Positions 1-8,125 of a stretch of 64,000 bases of DNA are shown here, one piece after another (position 1 is the stretch's first letter; every line of letters begins with the position of its first letter). The DNA is from JBFWVR01 sp050246635 (GTDB lineage: Bacteria; Acidobacteriota; Vicinamibacteria; Vicinamibacterales; UBA2999), in contig JBFWVR010000010.1 of the NCBI GenBank assembly GCA_050246635.1, positions 122,897 through 186,896 of the forward strand, given 5' to 3'. Under the pieces are notes generated by a model, which worked only from the letters and a program-made list of their open reading frames with translations, ran no database searches and was not told where the DNA came from. The position numbers were made by a program, and so were the translations under genes.

Positions 1-389
1 GGCTGGACGGGGAGGGGAAGATCGAGGCGTTCGTCCGGGTCTTCTTCACGCGCGTGCGCGGCACCGATCGCCTGCCCTGGATCCACAAGCTCGTGACCCG
101 CGAGTTCGAGGAGCCGACCGGCGCCCTCGACGCCGTGCTGACCGAGGTCGTGCAGCCGCGCATCGACTACCTCGCGGACATCGTCGCGGGACTGCTCGAC
201 CGGGAGCCCGCCGACCCCGTGGTCCAGCGCCTGGTCGTCAGCATCCAGTCGCAGGTGCTGATGTACGCGCGTCCCATCCCCCGCAAGCACATGCCCCCGC
301 AGTGGGCCGCCCTGATCGAGGACCTGGACGAGGTCGTGCGGCACATCATGAAGTTCTCGATGGCGGGCATTGCGGCATATCGGTCGTAG
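1..389 (+). CDS. TetR-family regulator, C-terminal part (5' end outside window)
   Basis: The reading frame is open from base 3 to a TAG at 387-389. The visible residues match the ligand-binding C-terminal domain of the CecR/YbiH-type TetR regulators: a 'REFEEPTGAL' segment is followed by a proline-containing helix, a helix ending 'LLDREPADP', and a 'SIQSQVLMYARP' helix. The N-terminal DNA-binding domain lies before the window, so the target cannot be judged. Proteins of this type usually repress efflux or detoxification genes; that role is inferred from the family only. The following 365 bases hold repeats rather than a gene. Confidence 0.75.
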   Translation, partial: LDGEGKIEAFVRVFFTRVRGTDRLPWIHKLVTREFEEPTGALDAVLTEVVQPRIDYLADIVAGLLDREPADPVVQRLVVSIQSQVLMYARPIPRKHMPPQWAALIEDLDEVVRHIMKFSMAGIAAYRS

Positions 390-430
390 CTGAGGATGGG
401 CGGGGGCCATTCCGGGGCAGTCCAAGACTG

Positions 431-638
431 GAGACACTGAATACACTGAAGACACTGAAGACACTGAAGATTGTCAGGATAACGGGGCTCACTGGAGCTG
501 CAATATGCGCCAGGACGTGGGCTTCCGGGTTCGCAGTGTTTGCGGACGTGTTCAGCGTGCTGGGGGAATTCAGTGAACTCAGTGTGTTCAGGTCGCCATA
601 CGAAACACTGAACACACTGAACACACTGAACACACTGT
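431..638. repeat. 9-bp tandem repeats, GACACTGAA / GAACACACT type
   Basis: Two tracts of a 9-base unit lie between the convergent TetR and citrate-synthase genes. The first (431-468) is built from 'gacactgaa' and the second (604-638) from 'gaacacact'. The same units recur at 58920-58980 and, as the reverse complement, near 61400-61490. The unit is a multiple of three, so open frames run through on both strands, but no real protein is supported. Confidence 0.85.
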
Positions 639-660
639 GGCCCCGTACGGCACCCCGGGG

Positions 661-750
661 CCGCACCTGCGTGCCGCACCGTCGTGCCGCACCCCCGTGC
701 CGCACCGTCGTGCCGCACCTCCGTGCCGCACCGTCGTGCCGCACCCCCGT
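661..750. repeat. 13-bp tandem repeats, GTGCCGCACCNNC
   Basis: About six head-to-tail copies of a 13-base unit, gtgccgcacc followed by gtc, ccc or tcc. The variable last three bases alternate. The tract ends just before the stop codon of the convergent citrate-synthase gene at 755. Related tracts occur at 17655-17783 and 49800-49960, so this is a dispersed family and not a local expansion. Confidence 0.85.
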
Positions 751-754
751 CTGA

Positions 755-1948
755 CTACCTCCGTCCGACATAGTGCGCCCGTGGCCGGATGATGTCGGGA
801 CGTTCGGCCTGTTCCAGCATGTGGGCAATCCAGCCGACCGAGCGGCCGAGCAGGAACAGCGACAGGGCCGCGCCGGGCGGCAGCGCGAGAACACGCTCGA
901 CGGCGGCCAGGCTCACGTCCAGGTTCGGCGCCTGTCCCGTCACCGCCTCGCCAGCCACCGCCAGTTCCTTCATCAGCGGGAGCGCCGGCGGCTCCGGCCG
1001 CAACCCGTCCAGCATGCCAAGCAGCACCTTCGCGCGGATGTCACCGTCGGGATAGAGCTTGTGACCGAAGCCCGGCACCCCGAGTCCCTGGCGCACCCGC
1101 GTGCGCAGGACCGCGTCGACGTCGCCTGCCGCCGCGGCCGCGTCGACGAGGGCCGCGACCTGCGCGGCCTGCCCGCCATGCCGTGGACCGCTGAGCGCAG
1201 CGAGCCCGGCCGAGACCACCGCATAAGCCGAGGCCCCGGTCGACGCCACGACCCGCGCCGCGAAGGTGGACGCGTTCAGCTCGTGATCGGCGCACAACAC
1301 GAGCGCCGCCCGCACGAGGCGCTGCGCGTCTGCATCCAGGTGCCAGGCGCTCCCAAGCACCGCGTCAACGGGTTCGGATGATGGGGGACGGCCGACGACG
1401 ATGGCGGCAAGCAGGCGGAGGAGACGGGCACCGGTCAGGCGGAGCGCGTCGGGGTCGAGCGACCAGATCTCCGCGTCGAGCGCGGCCGCATGCGGCAGCA
1501 GCGCGAGGCAGCGGTCGAGGGGCGCCAGGGACGCAACCGCCTCCCACGCGCGCGCGAAGGCACGGGCTCGCGGCGGGCGGTTCGCCGCCGCGAAGGCGCG
1601 CGCGTCCGCCTGCCAGAGCAGGCGCGCCACGTCCTCCAGGCTGGCGGACACCGCCAGTCCGGCCACGTCTTCGCCGCGGTAGTACAGCCGGCCGTCCGCA
1701 ATGAGACTGAGCGCCGACTCGAGGACGGGCGTGCCGAAGCTCATCGCCCGCGCTGCCACCGCCTGCCGGGCCCGCACCGCCTTTCGCTCGCGCAACGCCT
1801 CGACATCATCCTGCCGGTAGCGGCGCTGCCGGCCATCAGGCCCTTCCGCGGAGCGAATCAGCCCGCGACTCACGTAGGCGTAGAGCGTGGCCCGGGAGAC
1901 GCCCAGCCGCTCTGCCGACTCGGATGCCGTCAGCCATGTCGCAGTCAT
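755..1948 (-). CDS. Citrate-synthase-family protein with N-terminal HTH domain
   Basis: A 397-residue protein. Residues 5-50 form a MerR/excisionase-like helix-turn-helix ('SAERLGVSRATLYAYVSRGL') followed by a basic wing. Residues 65-390 are a citrate-synthase fold. Active-site residues are in place: His222 in 'DHELNAS', His257 in 'GPRHGG', His296 and Arg305 in 'GFGHKLYPDGDIR', and Asp344 in 'NLDVSLAA'. It should condense an acyl-CoA with oxaloacetate or a related oxoacid; the true substrate is unknown. It is divergent from a second citrate-synthase-like gene, with an 88-base AT-rich spacer carrying an inverted repeat. That arrangement suggests an enzyme that senses its own substrate and controls both genes, but this is inference. 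Confidence 0.85.
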   Translation of the reverse strand: MTATWLTASESAERLGVSRATLYAYVSRGLIRSAEGPDGRQRRYRQDDVEALRERKAVRARQAVAARAMSFGTPVLESALSLIADGRLYYRGEDVAGLAVSASLEDVARLLWQADARAFAAANRPPRARAFARAWEAVASLAPLDRCLALLPHAAALDAEIWSLDPDALRLTGARLLRLLAAIVVGRPPSSEPVDAVLGSAWHLDADAQRLVRAALVLCADHELNASTFAARVVASTGASAYAVVSAGLAALSGPRHGGQAAQVAALVDAAAAAGDVDAVLRTRVRQGLGVPGFGHKLYPDGDIRAKVLLGMLDGLRPEPPALPLMKELAVAGEAVTGQAPNLDVSLAAVERVLALPPGAALSLFLLGRSVGWIAHMLEQAERPDIIRPRAHYVGRR

Positions 1949-2036
1949 GGATTGATATATTGATTTGAACTATCAAGATTGACAAGTCATCAAGCTAGAT
2001 CGACTGTGGATCCAGGCTATTTCAGAGGAGATCCAC
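1949..2036. promoter_or_regulatory. Divergent promoter region with inverted-repeat operator candidate
   Basis: This 88-base spacer is strikingly AT-rich compared with its neighbours. It holds the inverted repeat TTGATTTGAACTATCAA (1960-1976), preceded by two direct ATTGAT copies (1951-1956 and 1959-1964). On the minus strand TTGTCA, a 17-base gap and CAATAT could serve as a promoter that overlaps the inverted repeat. On the plus strand TTGACA (1979-1984) is a possible -35 box with a poor -10. A ribosome site (gaggag) lies before the plus-strand ATG at 2037. The HTH domain of the divergent protein is the obvious candidate binder. Confidence 0.6.
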
Positions 2037-3134
2037 ATGTCTGTTGCGCCTGTCTCGTCCGGCCTGGACGGCGTGGTGGTGGCTGAAACCGTGCTCAGCC
2101 TCGTCGATGGCGAGGCCGGCGAGCTCATCATCCGGGGGGCTCGCCTCCCCGAGCTGGTCGCCGACGGGGGCTTCGAGGGTGCCGCCGCGCGGCTGTGGCA
2201 GGGCCTTCTTCCCGAGGGTGGCAACCGGGAGGGCCTGCTGGAGGCGCTCGGCCGGGCCCGGCGCGACGCCTTCCTGGCCCGGTATCCCGAGTCCCGCGCC
2301 GAAGGGGCCCGGTCGCCTGTGGAGACGTTGCGGGCCGCGCTGGCCGCCCTTGCCGATCCCGCACCTGCACCGCACCTCCGCATCATGGGCACCGCGCCCG
2401 TCGTGGTCGCCGCGGCCGTACGTGCGTCGCGGGGACTCTCGCCCGTGGCCCCAGACCCGTCCCTGACCACGGCCGCCGACTTCCTCCGCATGCTTCGTGG
2501 CGAGGTCGCCGATCTCGCCGAGGTCGCGGCGCTCGACGCCTATCTCACGACGGTCGTCGACCACGGGCTGAACGCGTCCACGTTCACCGCGCGTGTGATC
2601 GCCTCGACGCAGGCGGGACTGGTATCGGCCGTCGTGGGGGCGTTGTGCGCGCTCCAGGGCCCGCTGCACGGCGGGGCGCCGGGGCCCGTGCTCGACATGC
2701 TCGATGCCGTTGCCGCCGCGGGCGATGCCGATGCCTGGATCGACGCCGCCCTGGCGCGCGGCGAGCGGCTCATGGGCTTCGGCCACCGTGTCTACAAGGT
2801 GCGTGACCCCCGCGCGGACGTCCTGCGGCAGGCGGCGGCAAGCCTGCGGCGGACCGCTGGCCGCCTGGCGCTCGCGGCGGACGTCGAACGCGCCGCGGTG
2901 GCGGCTCTCGCGCGCCGCAAGCCCGGGCTGCGGCTCGACACCAACGTGGAGTTCTACACGGCGGTACTGCTCGAGGCGCTCGGCATCCCGCGTGACGCCT
3001 TCACCGCCGTCTTCGCCATCGGACGCACCGCCGGCTGGATTGCGCACGCCCGTGAACAGGCCGAGACCGGCCGCCTCATCCGGCCGCAGTCCGTCTACGT
3101 GGGTCCGCCGCCCGCGAGTGTGACCCGCACATAG
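2037..3134 (+). CDS. Citrate synthase / 2-methylcitrate synthase family protein
   Basis: A 365-residue citrate-synthase-fold protein without a DNA-binding domain. Conserved sites are His176 in 'VVDHGLNAS', His211 in 'GPLHGG', and His250 with Arg259 in 'GFGHRVYKVRDPR'. The C-terminal signature reads 'TNVEFYTA', so the catalytic Asp position carries Glu305; my recollection is that many short-form relatives share this. The final helix 'IGRTAGWIAHAREQ' binds the acyl-CoA in the family. The ATG at 2037 follows a gaggag ribosome site. The pair of divergent family members may form one hetero-oligomeric enzyme, or one may be mainly regulatory. The name citrate versus methylcitrate synthase cannot be settled from sequence alone. 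Confidence 0.85.
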   Translation: MSVAPVSSGLDGVVVAETVLSLVDGEAGELIIRGARLPELVADGGFEGAAARLWQGLLPEGGNREGLLEALGRARRDAFLARYPESRAEGARSPVETLRAALAALADPAPAPHLRIMGTAPVVVAAAVRASRGLSPVAPDPSLTTAADFLRMLRGEVADLAEVAALDAYLTTVVDHGLNASTFTARVIASTQAGLVSAVVGALCALQGPLHGGAPGPVLDMLDAVAAAGDADAWIDAALARGERLMGFGHRVYKVRDPRADVLRQAAASLRRTAGRLALAADVERAAVAALARRKPGLRLDTNVEFYTAVLLEALGIPRDAFTAVFAIGRTAGWIAHAREQAETGRLIRPQSVYVGPPPASVTRT

Positions 3135-3144
3135 CCGGTCCCGG

Positions 3145-3327
3145 AGGCACGGAGCACACGGAACACGCGGAACACACGGAACATACGGAGCACACGGAGG
3201 ACACGGAGGACAGAAACGACGAGGGTTCGCTCCGGGCCGTGTCTGCCGCGAACTCGCCGTCTGTTCCCTGTTTCCGTGTTTCCGTGTAATCCGTGTAATC
3301 CGCGTAATCCGTGTAGTCCGTGTTTCC
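3145..3327. repeat. Inverted arrays of 9-bp units (CACGGAACA / TCCGTGTAA)
   Basis: Left arm 3145-3212 is built from cacggaaca and cacggagga units. Right arm 3255-3327 is built from the complementary tccgtgtaa, tccgtgttt and tccgtgtag units. Together they can fold into a long imperfect hairpin between the citrate-synthase gene and the sigma-factor gene. The right arm runs up to the sigma-factor start, so that gene's 5' leader is repeat-derived. Confidence 0.8.
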
Positions 3328-3888
3328 GTGCACAATGCTCCTGTGCCCGAGTCCCCGCAGCCGCCGGTCGACGAGGTCTACGCCGAGCTCCGCCGGCTGG
3401 CGGACTACTACGTCCGCGGCGAACGCGCGCGCACGCTGCAGGCCACCGAGCTCGTGCACGAGGCGTGGCTGCGCCTGGAACAAGGCGCGACGCCGCGCTT
3501 CGAGTCGCGCTCGCACTACGTCGCCATCGCGGCGATTGCGATGCGCCGCCTGCTCGTGGAGCGCGCACGGGCGCGCGGCGCGATCAAGCGGGGCGACGGC
3601 CGCCGGCCCGTGCCACTCGACACCGTCCTGCTCCAGTCCGAGCAGGGCCTGCCGGTTGCCGGGGACGGCCCGGATCTCCTCGACCTCGTCGCCCTCGACG
3701 ATGCCTTGCGCGAGCTCGCGGCGCTCGACCCGGAGCAGGCGCGCATCGTGGAGCTGCGGTACTTCGGCGGGCTCACGGTGGAGGAGACCGCCGAGGCGCT
3801 GGACCTCTCCCCTGCCACCGTCAAGCGGCACTGGGTCCTGGCAAAGGCCTTCCTCTTGCGTGCCCTCAGCGGAGATGGCGCGTCATGA
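3328..3888 (+). CDS. ECF-type RNA polymerase sigma factor
   Basis: A 186-residue sigma-70 factor of the ECF type found with Ser/Thr kinases in Acidobacteriota and Planctomycetota (PF07638-like). 'TLQATELVHEAWLRL' is the region 2 signature. 'ARIVELRYFGGLTVEETAEALDLSPATVKRHW' is the region 4 helix-turn-helix, written here in full only as its two ends: 'ARIVELRYFGGL' and 'LSPATVKRHW'. No anti-sigma factor with a zinc-finger domain is encoded nearby. The stop overlaps the kinase start (ATGA), so the two are translationally coupled, and the kinase is the likely controller of sigma activity. The start is a best guess because no clear ribosome site precedes it. Confidence 0.88.
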   Translation: MHNAPVPESPQPPVDEVYAELRRLADYYVRGERARTLQATELVHEAWLRLEQGATPRFESRSHYVAIAAIAMRRLLVERARARGAIKRGDGRRPVPLDTVLLQSEQGLPVAGDGPDLLDLVALDDALRELAALDPEQARIVELRYFGGLTVEETAEALDLSPATVKRHWVLAKAFLLRALSGDGAS

Positions 3889-5333
3889 GCACACCCGATC
3901 CGTCACGCTGGCGGGAGGTGGCGACCCTCTTCGACGAGGCGACCCGGCTGCGCCCCGAAGCGCGCGGGGACTGGCTCGAGTCCACCTGCGCGGATCGACC
4001 GGACCTGCGCGCGGAGGTCGAGTCCCTGCTGCGCTTTCACGACCGCGCCGGCGCGTTCCTCGAACAGCCCGTGGCTCCGGCCGCGGGCGACCGGATCGGT
4101 CCCTACCGCATCGTCCGGCAGATCGGGGCGGGTGGGATGGGCGTCGTCTTTCTCGCCGAGGACACCCGGCTGGGACGCATGGTGGCGCTCAAGGCGATTG
4201 CCCCGGGACAGGCCGCGGATCCCGGGAGCCGCGCGCGTCTCTCGCGTGAGGCGCGCGCCGCGGCCGCGCTGGCCCACCCTGGTATTGCCACCGTGTACGC
4301 GCTGGAGGAGATCGAAGGCGCGCTGTACATCGCCTCGGAGTTCGTGCGCGGTGAGACGCTGCGCGATGAGCTCGACCACGGCCCCCTTCCGGTGAGTCGC
4401 GCCGCCGCCACGGCGGCAGCGGTGGCGCGCGCGCTGGCGGCAGCCCACGACCGTGGCGTGGTGCATCGCGACCTGAAGCCCGAGAACGTGGTGCGACGGC
4501 CAGACGGGACGGTCGCCATCCTCGACTTCGGTATCGCGCGCGTCGCGGGCGGCGACAATCCGCGCGACGAGCCCTTGCTCGGGACGCCTCCCTACCTCGC
4601 GCCGGAGCAGCGGGCCGGGGAGCCTGGTGACTTCAGGAGCGATCAGTACGCGCTCGGCCTGCTCGCCTGGGAACTGGTGACAGGTCGACGACGCGAGGAC
4701 GCCGGCGACCGGGCATTCGAGCCGGCGCTGCTGGACATCCTGTCACCCGCGCCTCCAGGTCTCGCCGCGCTGGACGCCGTCGTGCGCCGGTGTCTCGCGC
4801 CAGCCCCGGACGATCGCTATCGCTCGACCACGGAGCTTGCGCTGGCACTCGAGGCCGCGGTGCTCGATCGCGCCGACGCCGGTGATGGCCCCGCCGCCGG
4901 GAATGGCCGGGCGCTCGCGTGGTGGCGTTTCCACCAGGGCGCCGTCACCCTCGTCTACGGCGCCTTGCTCTATCCCCTCTGGCTGGCGCACGCGTGGATT
5001 GGCGGTCCGCTGGGCCTGGGCCTGTTCCTCGCGGCAGTGCTGGCGGCGTGCACCGCCGGCGCCATCCGGCTGAACGGCTGGTTCGTGTCACGACTGTCGG
5101 GCGAGGCCTGGGCCGCGCACGGCGCCACGGCGGGTCCCTGGCTGCGCGGGGCGGACGTGATCATGACGGCGTGCCTGGCCGTCGCGGGCGTGCTCGTGGC
5201 GGCGGCCCACGCCGGTTGGACGGTGTTGCTGCTCGGCATGGCCGCGATACTGGCGGTGATGTTCATGCTGGTCGAACCGACGACGCGGGCCGCGAGCCAG
5301 CGTGAGCGCACGGTGGCCCGCACCGGAGGGTGA
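3885..5333 (+). CDS. Membrane-anchored Ser/Thr protein kinase
   Basis: A 482-residue Hanks-type kinase. The glycine loop 'IGAGGMGVVFLAED' is near residue 77, the ATP lysine is in 'VALKAI' near 103, 'VVHRDLKPEN' near 193 holds the catalytic Asp, 'ILDFGIAR' is the metal site, and 'GTPPYLAPEQ' closes the activation loop. After the kinase, a C-terminal segment has about four hydrophobic helices ('LVYGALLYPLWLAHAWIGG' and others) and ends inside the cell. No extracellular sensor domain or TolB/TPR repeat follows, which is unusual for the long kinases of this phylum. The ATG at 3885 overlaps the sigma-factor stop. It probably phosphorylates or is tuned by its sigma partner; that is inference. Confidence 0.9.
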   Translation: MSTPDPSRWREVATLFDEATRLRPEARGDWLESTCADRPDLRAEVESLLRFHDRAGAFLEQPVAPAAGDRIGPYRIVRQIGAGGMGVVFLAEDTRLGRMVALKAIAPGQAADPGSRARLSREARAAAALAHPGIATVYALEEIEGALYIASEFVRGETLRDELDHGPLPVSRAAATAAAVARALAAAHDRGVVHRDLKPENVVRRPDGTVAILDFGIARVAGGDNPRDEPLLGTPPYLAPEQRAGEPGDFRSDQYALGLLAWELVTGRRREDAGDRAFEPALLDILSPAPPGLAALDAVVRRCLAPAPDDRYRSTTELALALEAAVLDRADAGDGPAAGNGRALAWWRFHQGAVTLVYGALLYPLWLAHAWIGGPLGLGLFLAAVLAACTAGAIRLNGWFVSRLSGEAWAAHGATAGPWLRGADVIMTACLAVAGVLVAAAHAGWTVLLLGMAAILAVMFMLVEPTTRAASQRERTVARTGG

Positions 5334-5381
5334 GCCCGTTCGTCGCCGTTCGACGCACTGCCTGACAGGAGGTTGCCTGTC

Positions 5382-6077
5382 ATGCTCCAGTCCTCTGTCC
5401 TCGGCGGCAGCGCCTTTCGCTCCGCCACGCGGTCCATCACCGGTGTCACGGCCAGCCTCGAGCGTCGCGCCCTGGCATGGCTGGTGGTCCGCATCCCATC
5501 GCGAATCGGGCCGGACCACCTGACGGGACTCGCTTTCCTAGCGATGCTGGCCGGCGGCGGCGCGTACGCCATCGCGGGCACCCGGCCGTGGGCGCTGTGG
5601 GCCGTGAACGTGGCCCTCGCGGTGAACTGGTTCGGAGACTCCCTCGACGGCTCGCTCGCGCGGCACCGGCGCATCGAGCGACCGCGATACGGCTTCTACG
5701 TGGATCACGTCGTCGACGCGGCCGGCATCGCCGTCCTCGTCCTGGGAATGGCCATGGGCGGCTTCCTGAGCCCGCTGGGTGCCGCGGCCTTCCTGGCCGC
5801 TTACTTCCTCGTCAGCATCGAGGCGTACCTCGCGGCCTACTGCGCGGGGCGCTTCCGGCTGGCGGTGCTCGGGTGGGGGCCCACGGAACTGCGACTGGCG
5901 CTCGTCGTCGCCAACACCGCGGCGTTCCTCATGCATCCACACCCGACGGTGACCGTGGCCGGCACGATGACGGCAATCTTCGATCCCGGCGCAGCCGTCG
6001 CCGTCGTCGTGCTGGTGATGATCTTCGGCGCCTCCGCTGTCCGGCAGGCGCGGGATCTCTATCGGGCCGGCACGTGA
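5382..6077 (+). CDS. CDP-alcohol phosphatidyltransferase family membrane protein
   Basis: A 231-residue membrane enzyme that joins a CDP-activated lipid or alcohol to a second alcohol. The family motif is intact: 'DSLDGSLAR' followed by 'GFYVDHVVD', giving the four metal-binding Asp residues. Five or six hydrophobic helices surround it. The ATG at 5382 is chosen because an AGGAGG box (5367-5372) lies nine bases upstream; a TTG at 5373 would be too close. It follows the kinase by 48 bases on the same strand. The acceptor alcohol (glycerol-phosphate, inositol or other) cannot be read from the sequence. Confidence 0.88.
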   Translation: MLQSSVLGGSAFRSATRSITGVTASLERRALAWLVVRIPSRIGPDHLTGLAFLAMLAGGGAYAIAGTRPWALWAVNVALAVNWFGDSLDGSLARHRRIERPRYGFYVDHVVDAAGIAVLVLGMAMGGFLSPLGAAAFLAAYFLVSIEAYLAAYCAGRFRLAVLGWGPTELRLALVVANTAAFLMHPHPTVTVAGTMTAIFDPGAAVAVVVLVMIFGASAVRQARDLYRAGT

Positions 6078-6096
6078 GGCCGTGCCGGCCGGTAAC

Positions 6097-6158
6097 GGGT
6101 GGCAACGGGCGGCCGGCTCCGTCCCCGGGGACCGAAGCCAGCCGACCCGCCACCTGAA
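6097..6158. repeat. GC-rich inverted repeat, copy 1 (second copy at 7856-7912)
   Basis: A sequence of about 60 bases with outer arms close to ggtggc-gggcgg and acccgccacc and an inner gtcc/ggac stem. A near-identical copy in the same orientation lies at 7856-7912, so the chemoreceptor gene sits between two direct copies. Here it lies between the ends of two convergent genes and could stop transcription from either side. It has no T-run. Confidence 0.65.
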
Positions 6159-6168
6159 TCCGTTCGGC

Positions 6169-7671
6169 CTATGCAGCCAGCCGCAGCTTGTGCTCGTGCG
6201 CCCTGCCGGATGCGGCCGCAGCTGGCGCCGCGGCTCCCTGCGCGCCGACCATCGCTTCGAGCCTTCGGACGACCTGCATCGAGGCCTCGGCCTGGGCGTT
6301 GAGCTCCTCGGCCGCCGCGGCACTCTCCTCCGCGGTGGCGGCCGTCGTCTGCGTGACGCGCTCCATCTGGCTGACCGCCTGCGAGACCTGGCCGATGCCC
6401 TGCGACTGCTGGTTGCTCGCCTCGGTGACCTCCTGCACCAGCCCGCGGACTTCGCCGACGCTGCCGACGATGCTGCGGATGGCCTCCGAGACCTGGCCGA
6501 CCTGCGAGCCGCCGTCCTCGGCGGTGGCAAGCGACTCCTCGATGAGCTCGGCCGTGTCCTTGGCCGCCTGCGCCGACCGCTGTGCGAGGTTGCGGACCTC
6601 GTCGGCGACCACGGCGAAGCCCATGCCCGCCTCGCCCGCGCGGGCCGCCTCGACGGCGGCGTTCAGCGCGAGGATGTTCGTCTGGAACGCAATTTCGTCG
6701 ATCGTCTTGATGATCTTCGACACCTTGGCGCTCGACTGCTGGATGGCCTCCATCGACTGCACCATGCGCCCGAGTGCCACGCTGGACGCGTTCACCCGCT
6801 CGTCCATCGTGCCGACCAGCACCGCGACCTGCCGCGAGTTGTCGGCATTGCGCCGGGTCATCGACGCCATCTCCTCCATCGACGCGGACGTCTCCTCGAG
6901 CGAGGCCGCCTGCTCGGTCGCGCCCTGCGACAGCGACTGCGCCGACGTCGACACCTGGCCGGACGCCGCCACCACCTGCTCGGCCCCCTGGCGGAGGTCG
7001 GTGGTGATCCGCAGGAGGTTGCGCCCAATCAGGGCCCGGAGGCCAAGCCCGACGCCCGCCCCGATCAGGAACGCCGCGAAGACGATGCCGAGCATGAGCG
7101 TGCGGGCGCGTGAGTACACCACGTCGCTCGCGGCATAGGCTTCCTCGCCAAACGTCCGGTTCATGTCGACCAGGTCGGTGAGCAGGCCGTCGACCGCGCT
7201 GAAGCGCTCCTGCAGCTCGCCGTTCACGAGTTGCATGGCTTCGTCGTTCCGCGCGTCCAGCGCCAGCGCGACGGTCTTCGCGCTCGTGGTCTCGTATTCC
7301 TGCCAGGCGGTGTCGAAGCGCGCCAGCACCGCACGCTCGTCCTCCGTCAGCTCGGTCGCGCGGTAGGCGTCGAGCTTCTCGGACAGCAGCCGCTTCTGTT
7401 CCTGCATGCCTGCGACGATCTCCTTCATCCGCTGCTGATCGGGCTCGATCACGAGGTCGTAAATGGCCCGGTTGTGGTAGACGCCGTACAGGTTGGCATT
7501 GCAGACGTCGACGATCGGCACCAGGTTGTCCCGATACATCGAGTTGAGCATCGCGTTGACCGTGCCCGTGCTGGAGATGCCGGAGTAGCCGACCGCCAGG
7601 GACATTGCGGCGGTGAAGAGGAAACCGACGAGCAGCTGGGAACCGATGGTCCAGGTCGTGAAGCGCTTCAT
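6169..7671 (-). CDS. Methyl-accepting chemotaxis protein
   Basis: A 500-residue receptor. TM1 is residues 9-31, followed by a four-helix-bundle ligand domain (35-185, PF12729-like) in the periplasm. TM2 is about 192-213, then a short linker with no clear HAMP domain, then the cytoplasmic signalling hairpin. The tip near residue 330 carries 'TIDEIAFQTNILALNAAVEA', the CheA/CheW contact. Glutamine/glutamate pairs in 'SLEETSASMEEM' are probable methylation sites. There is no NWETF tail for CheR docking. The start at 7671 was chosen because TM1 begins immediately after it; the upstream in-frame stretch has no hydrophobic or conserved content. No other chemotaxis genes are in the window. Confidence 0.92.
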   Translation of the reverse strand: MKRFTTWTIGSQLLVGFLFTAAMSLAVGYSGISSTGTVNAMLNSMYRDNLVPIVDVCNANLYGVYHNRAIYDLVIEPDQQRMKEIVAGMQEQKRLLSEKLDAYRATELTEDERAVLARFDTAWQEYETTSAKTVALALDARNDEAMQLVNGELQERFSAVDGLLTDLVDMNRTFGEEAYAASDVVYSRARTLMLGIVFAAFLIGAGVGLGLRALIGRNLLRITTDLRQGAEQVVAASGQVSTSAQSLSQGATEQAASLEETSASMEEMASMTRRNADNSRQVAVLVGTMDERVNASSVALGRMVQSMEAIQQSSAKVSKIIKTIDEIAFQTNILALNAAVEAARAGEAGMGFAVVADEVRNLAQRSAQAAKDTAELIEESLATAEDGGSQVGQVSEAIRSIVGSVGEVRGLVQEVTEASNQQSQGIGQVSQAVSQMERVTQTTAATAEESAAAAEELNAQAEASMQVVRRLEAMVGAQGAAAPAAAASGRAHEHKLRLAA

Positions 7672-7765
7672 GGGGATCGCCAGTCGTGCAACGAGTTCGA
7701 CGCGGTGGGTGACGCGGAACCTCCGCGTCTCGTGGATGGTTAATCGACGGGCAACCCCGCAAGGC

Positions 7766-7794
7766 TGAGGTAAGGGCCGCTGATTTTGAGGTAG
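7766..7794 (-). promoter_or_regulatory. Conserved upstream element shared with the response-regulator gene
   Basis: A 29-base block about 95 bases before the chemoreceptor start. It matches 23 of 29 positions with the block at 8889-8917 upstream of the first response regulator, in the same orientation. Read on the plus strand the shared parts are AGGTAA, then CGCTGATT, then GTAG, at identical spacing. Two AGGTA-like half-sites flank the centre, as expected for a NarL/LuxR-type or activator binding site. Confidence 0.55.
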
Positions 7795-7855
7795 GTGTTT
7801 TCTTACGCCAGAAACGGACAAGCCCGCTGCCCCCGTCGGCATAGCCGTACGGATC

Positions 7856-7912
7856 GGTGGCGGGCGGCCAGCTCCGTCCCCCCGGACCGAAACCAGCCAA
7901 CCCGCCACCTGA
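7856..7912. repeat. GC-rich inverted repeat, copy 2
   Basis: This matches the element at 6097-6158 and can form a nine-pair outer stem (ggtggcggg with cccgccacc) around an inner gtcc/ggac hairpin. It lies in the 5' leader of the chemoreceptor gene. The rest of the 450-base spacer 7672-8121 holds the conserved block 7766-7794, a GTAGG/CCTAC palindrome at 8110-8125, and no credible gene. Confidence 0.65.
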
Positions 7913-8109
7913 GTGGTCTGGCGAACTCGTGGGGAGCGCGCCGGACTTCCCCGTCCCCCCGGACCGGGTCGTCCCGCCCCCCATTCCTCGCGCCGCCACG
8001 TGACGACGAACATTCGTCGGGAGCCCGCCATCGCTGGGCCTGACCGCCGAACTGTGAAGGTAATCGGCGGGCTCCCCCTGAACACTAGGTCAAAAGAACC
8101 TGAAACAGG

Positions 8110-8125
8110 GTAGGAATTTACCTAC
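8110..8125. promoter_or_regulatory. Palindrome GTAGGAATTTACCTAC
   Basis: A 16-base inverted repeat with arms GTAGG and CCTAC that overlaps the last codon of the first response regulator. Its layout resembles the RcsB-type box recognised by NarL/LuxR-family regulators. The half-site GTAG/AGGTA also appears in the shared upstream element. Function is inferred from form only. Confidence 0.4.

Noticed and set aside
661..750. CRISPR array
   Set aside because: Units are 13 bases with no spacers, and no cas genes are present. The same holds for the other tandem tracts.
167..894. Short proteins with Cys-Gln-Cys or Val-Phe-Ser repeats on the minus strand
   Set aside because: They are direct translations of 9- and 13-base tandem repeats without a start signal or conserved part.
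7672..8121. c-di-GMP riboswitch before the chemoreceptor
   Set aside because: The conserved strands of the GEMM-I RNA are absent. The hairpin there matches a copy outside any leader (6097-6158).
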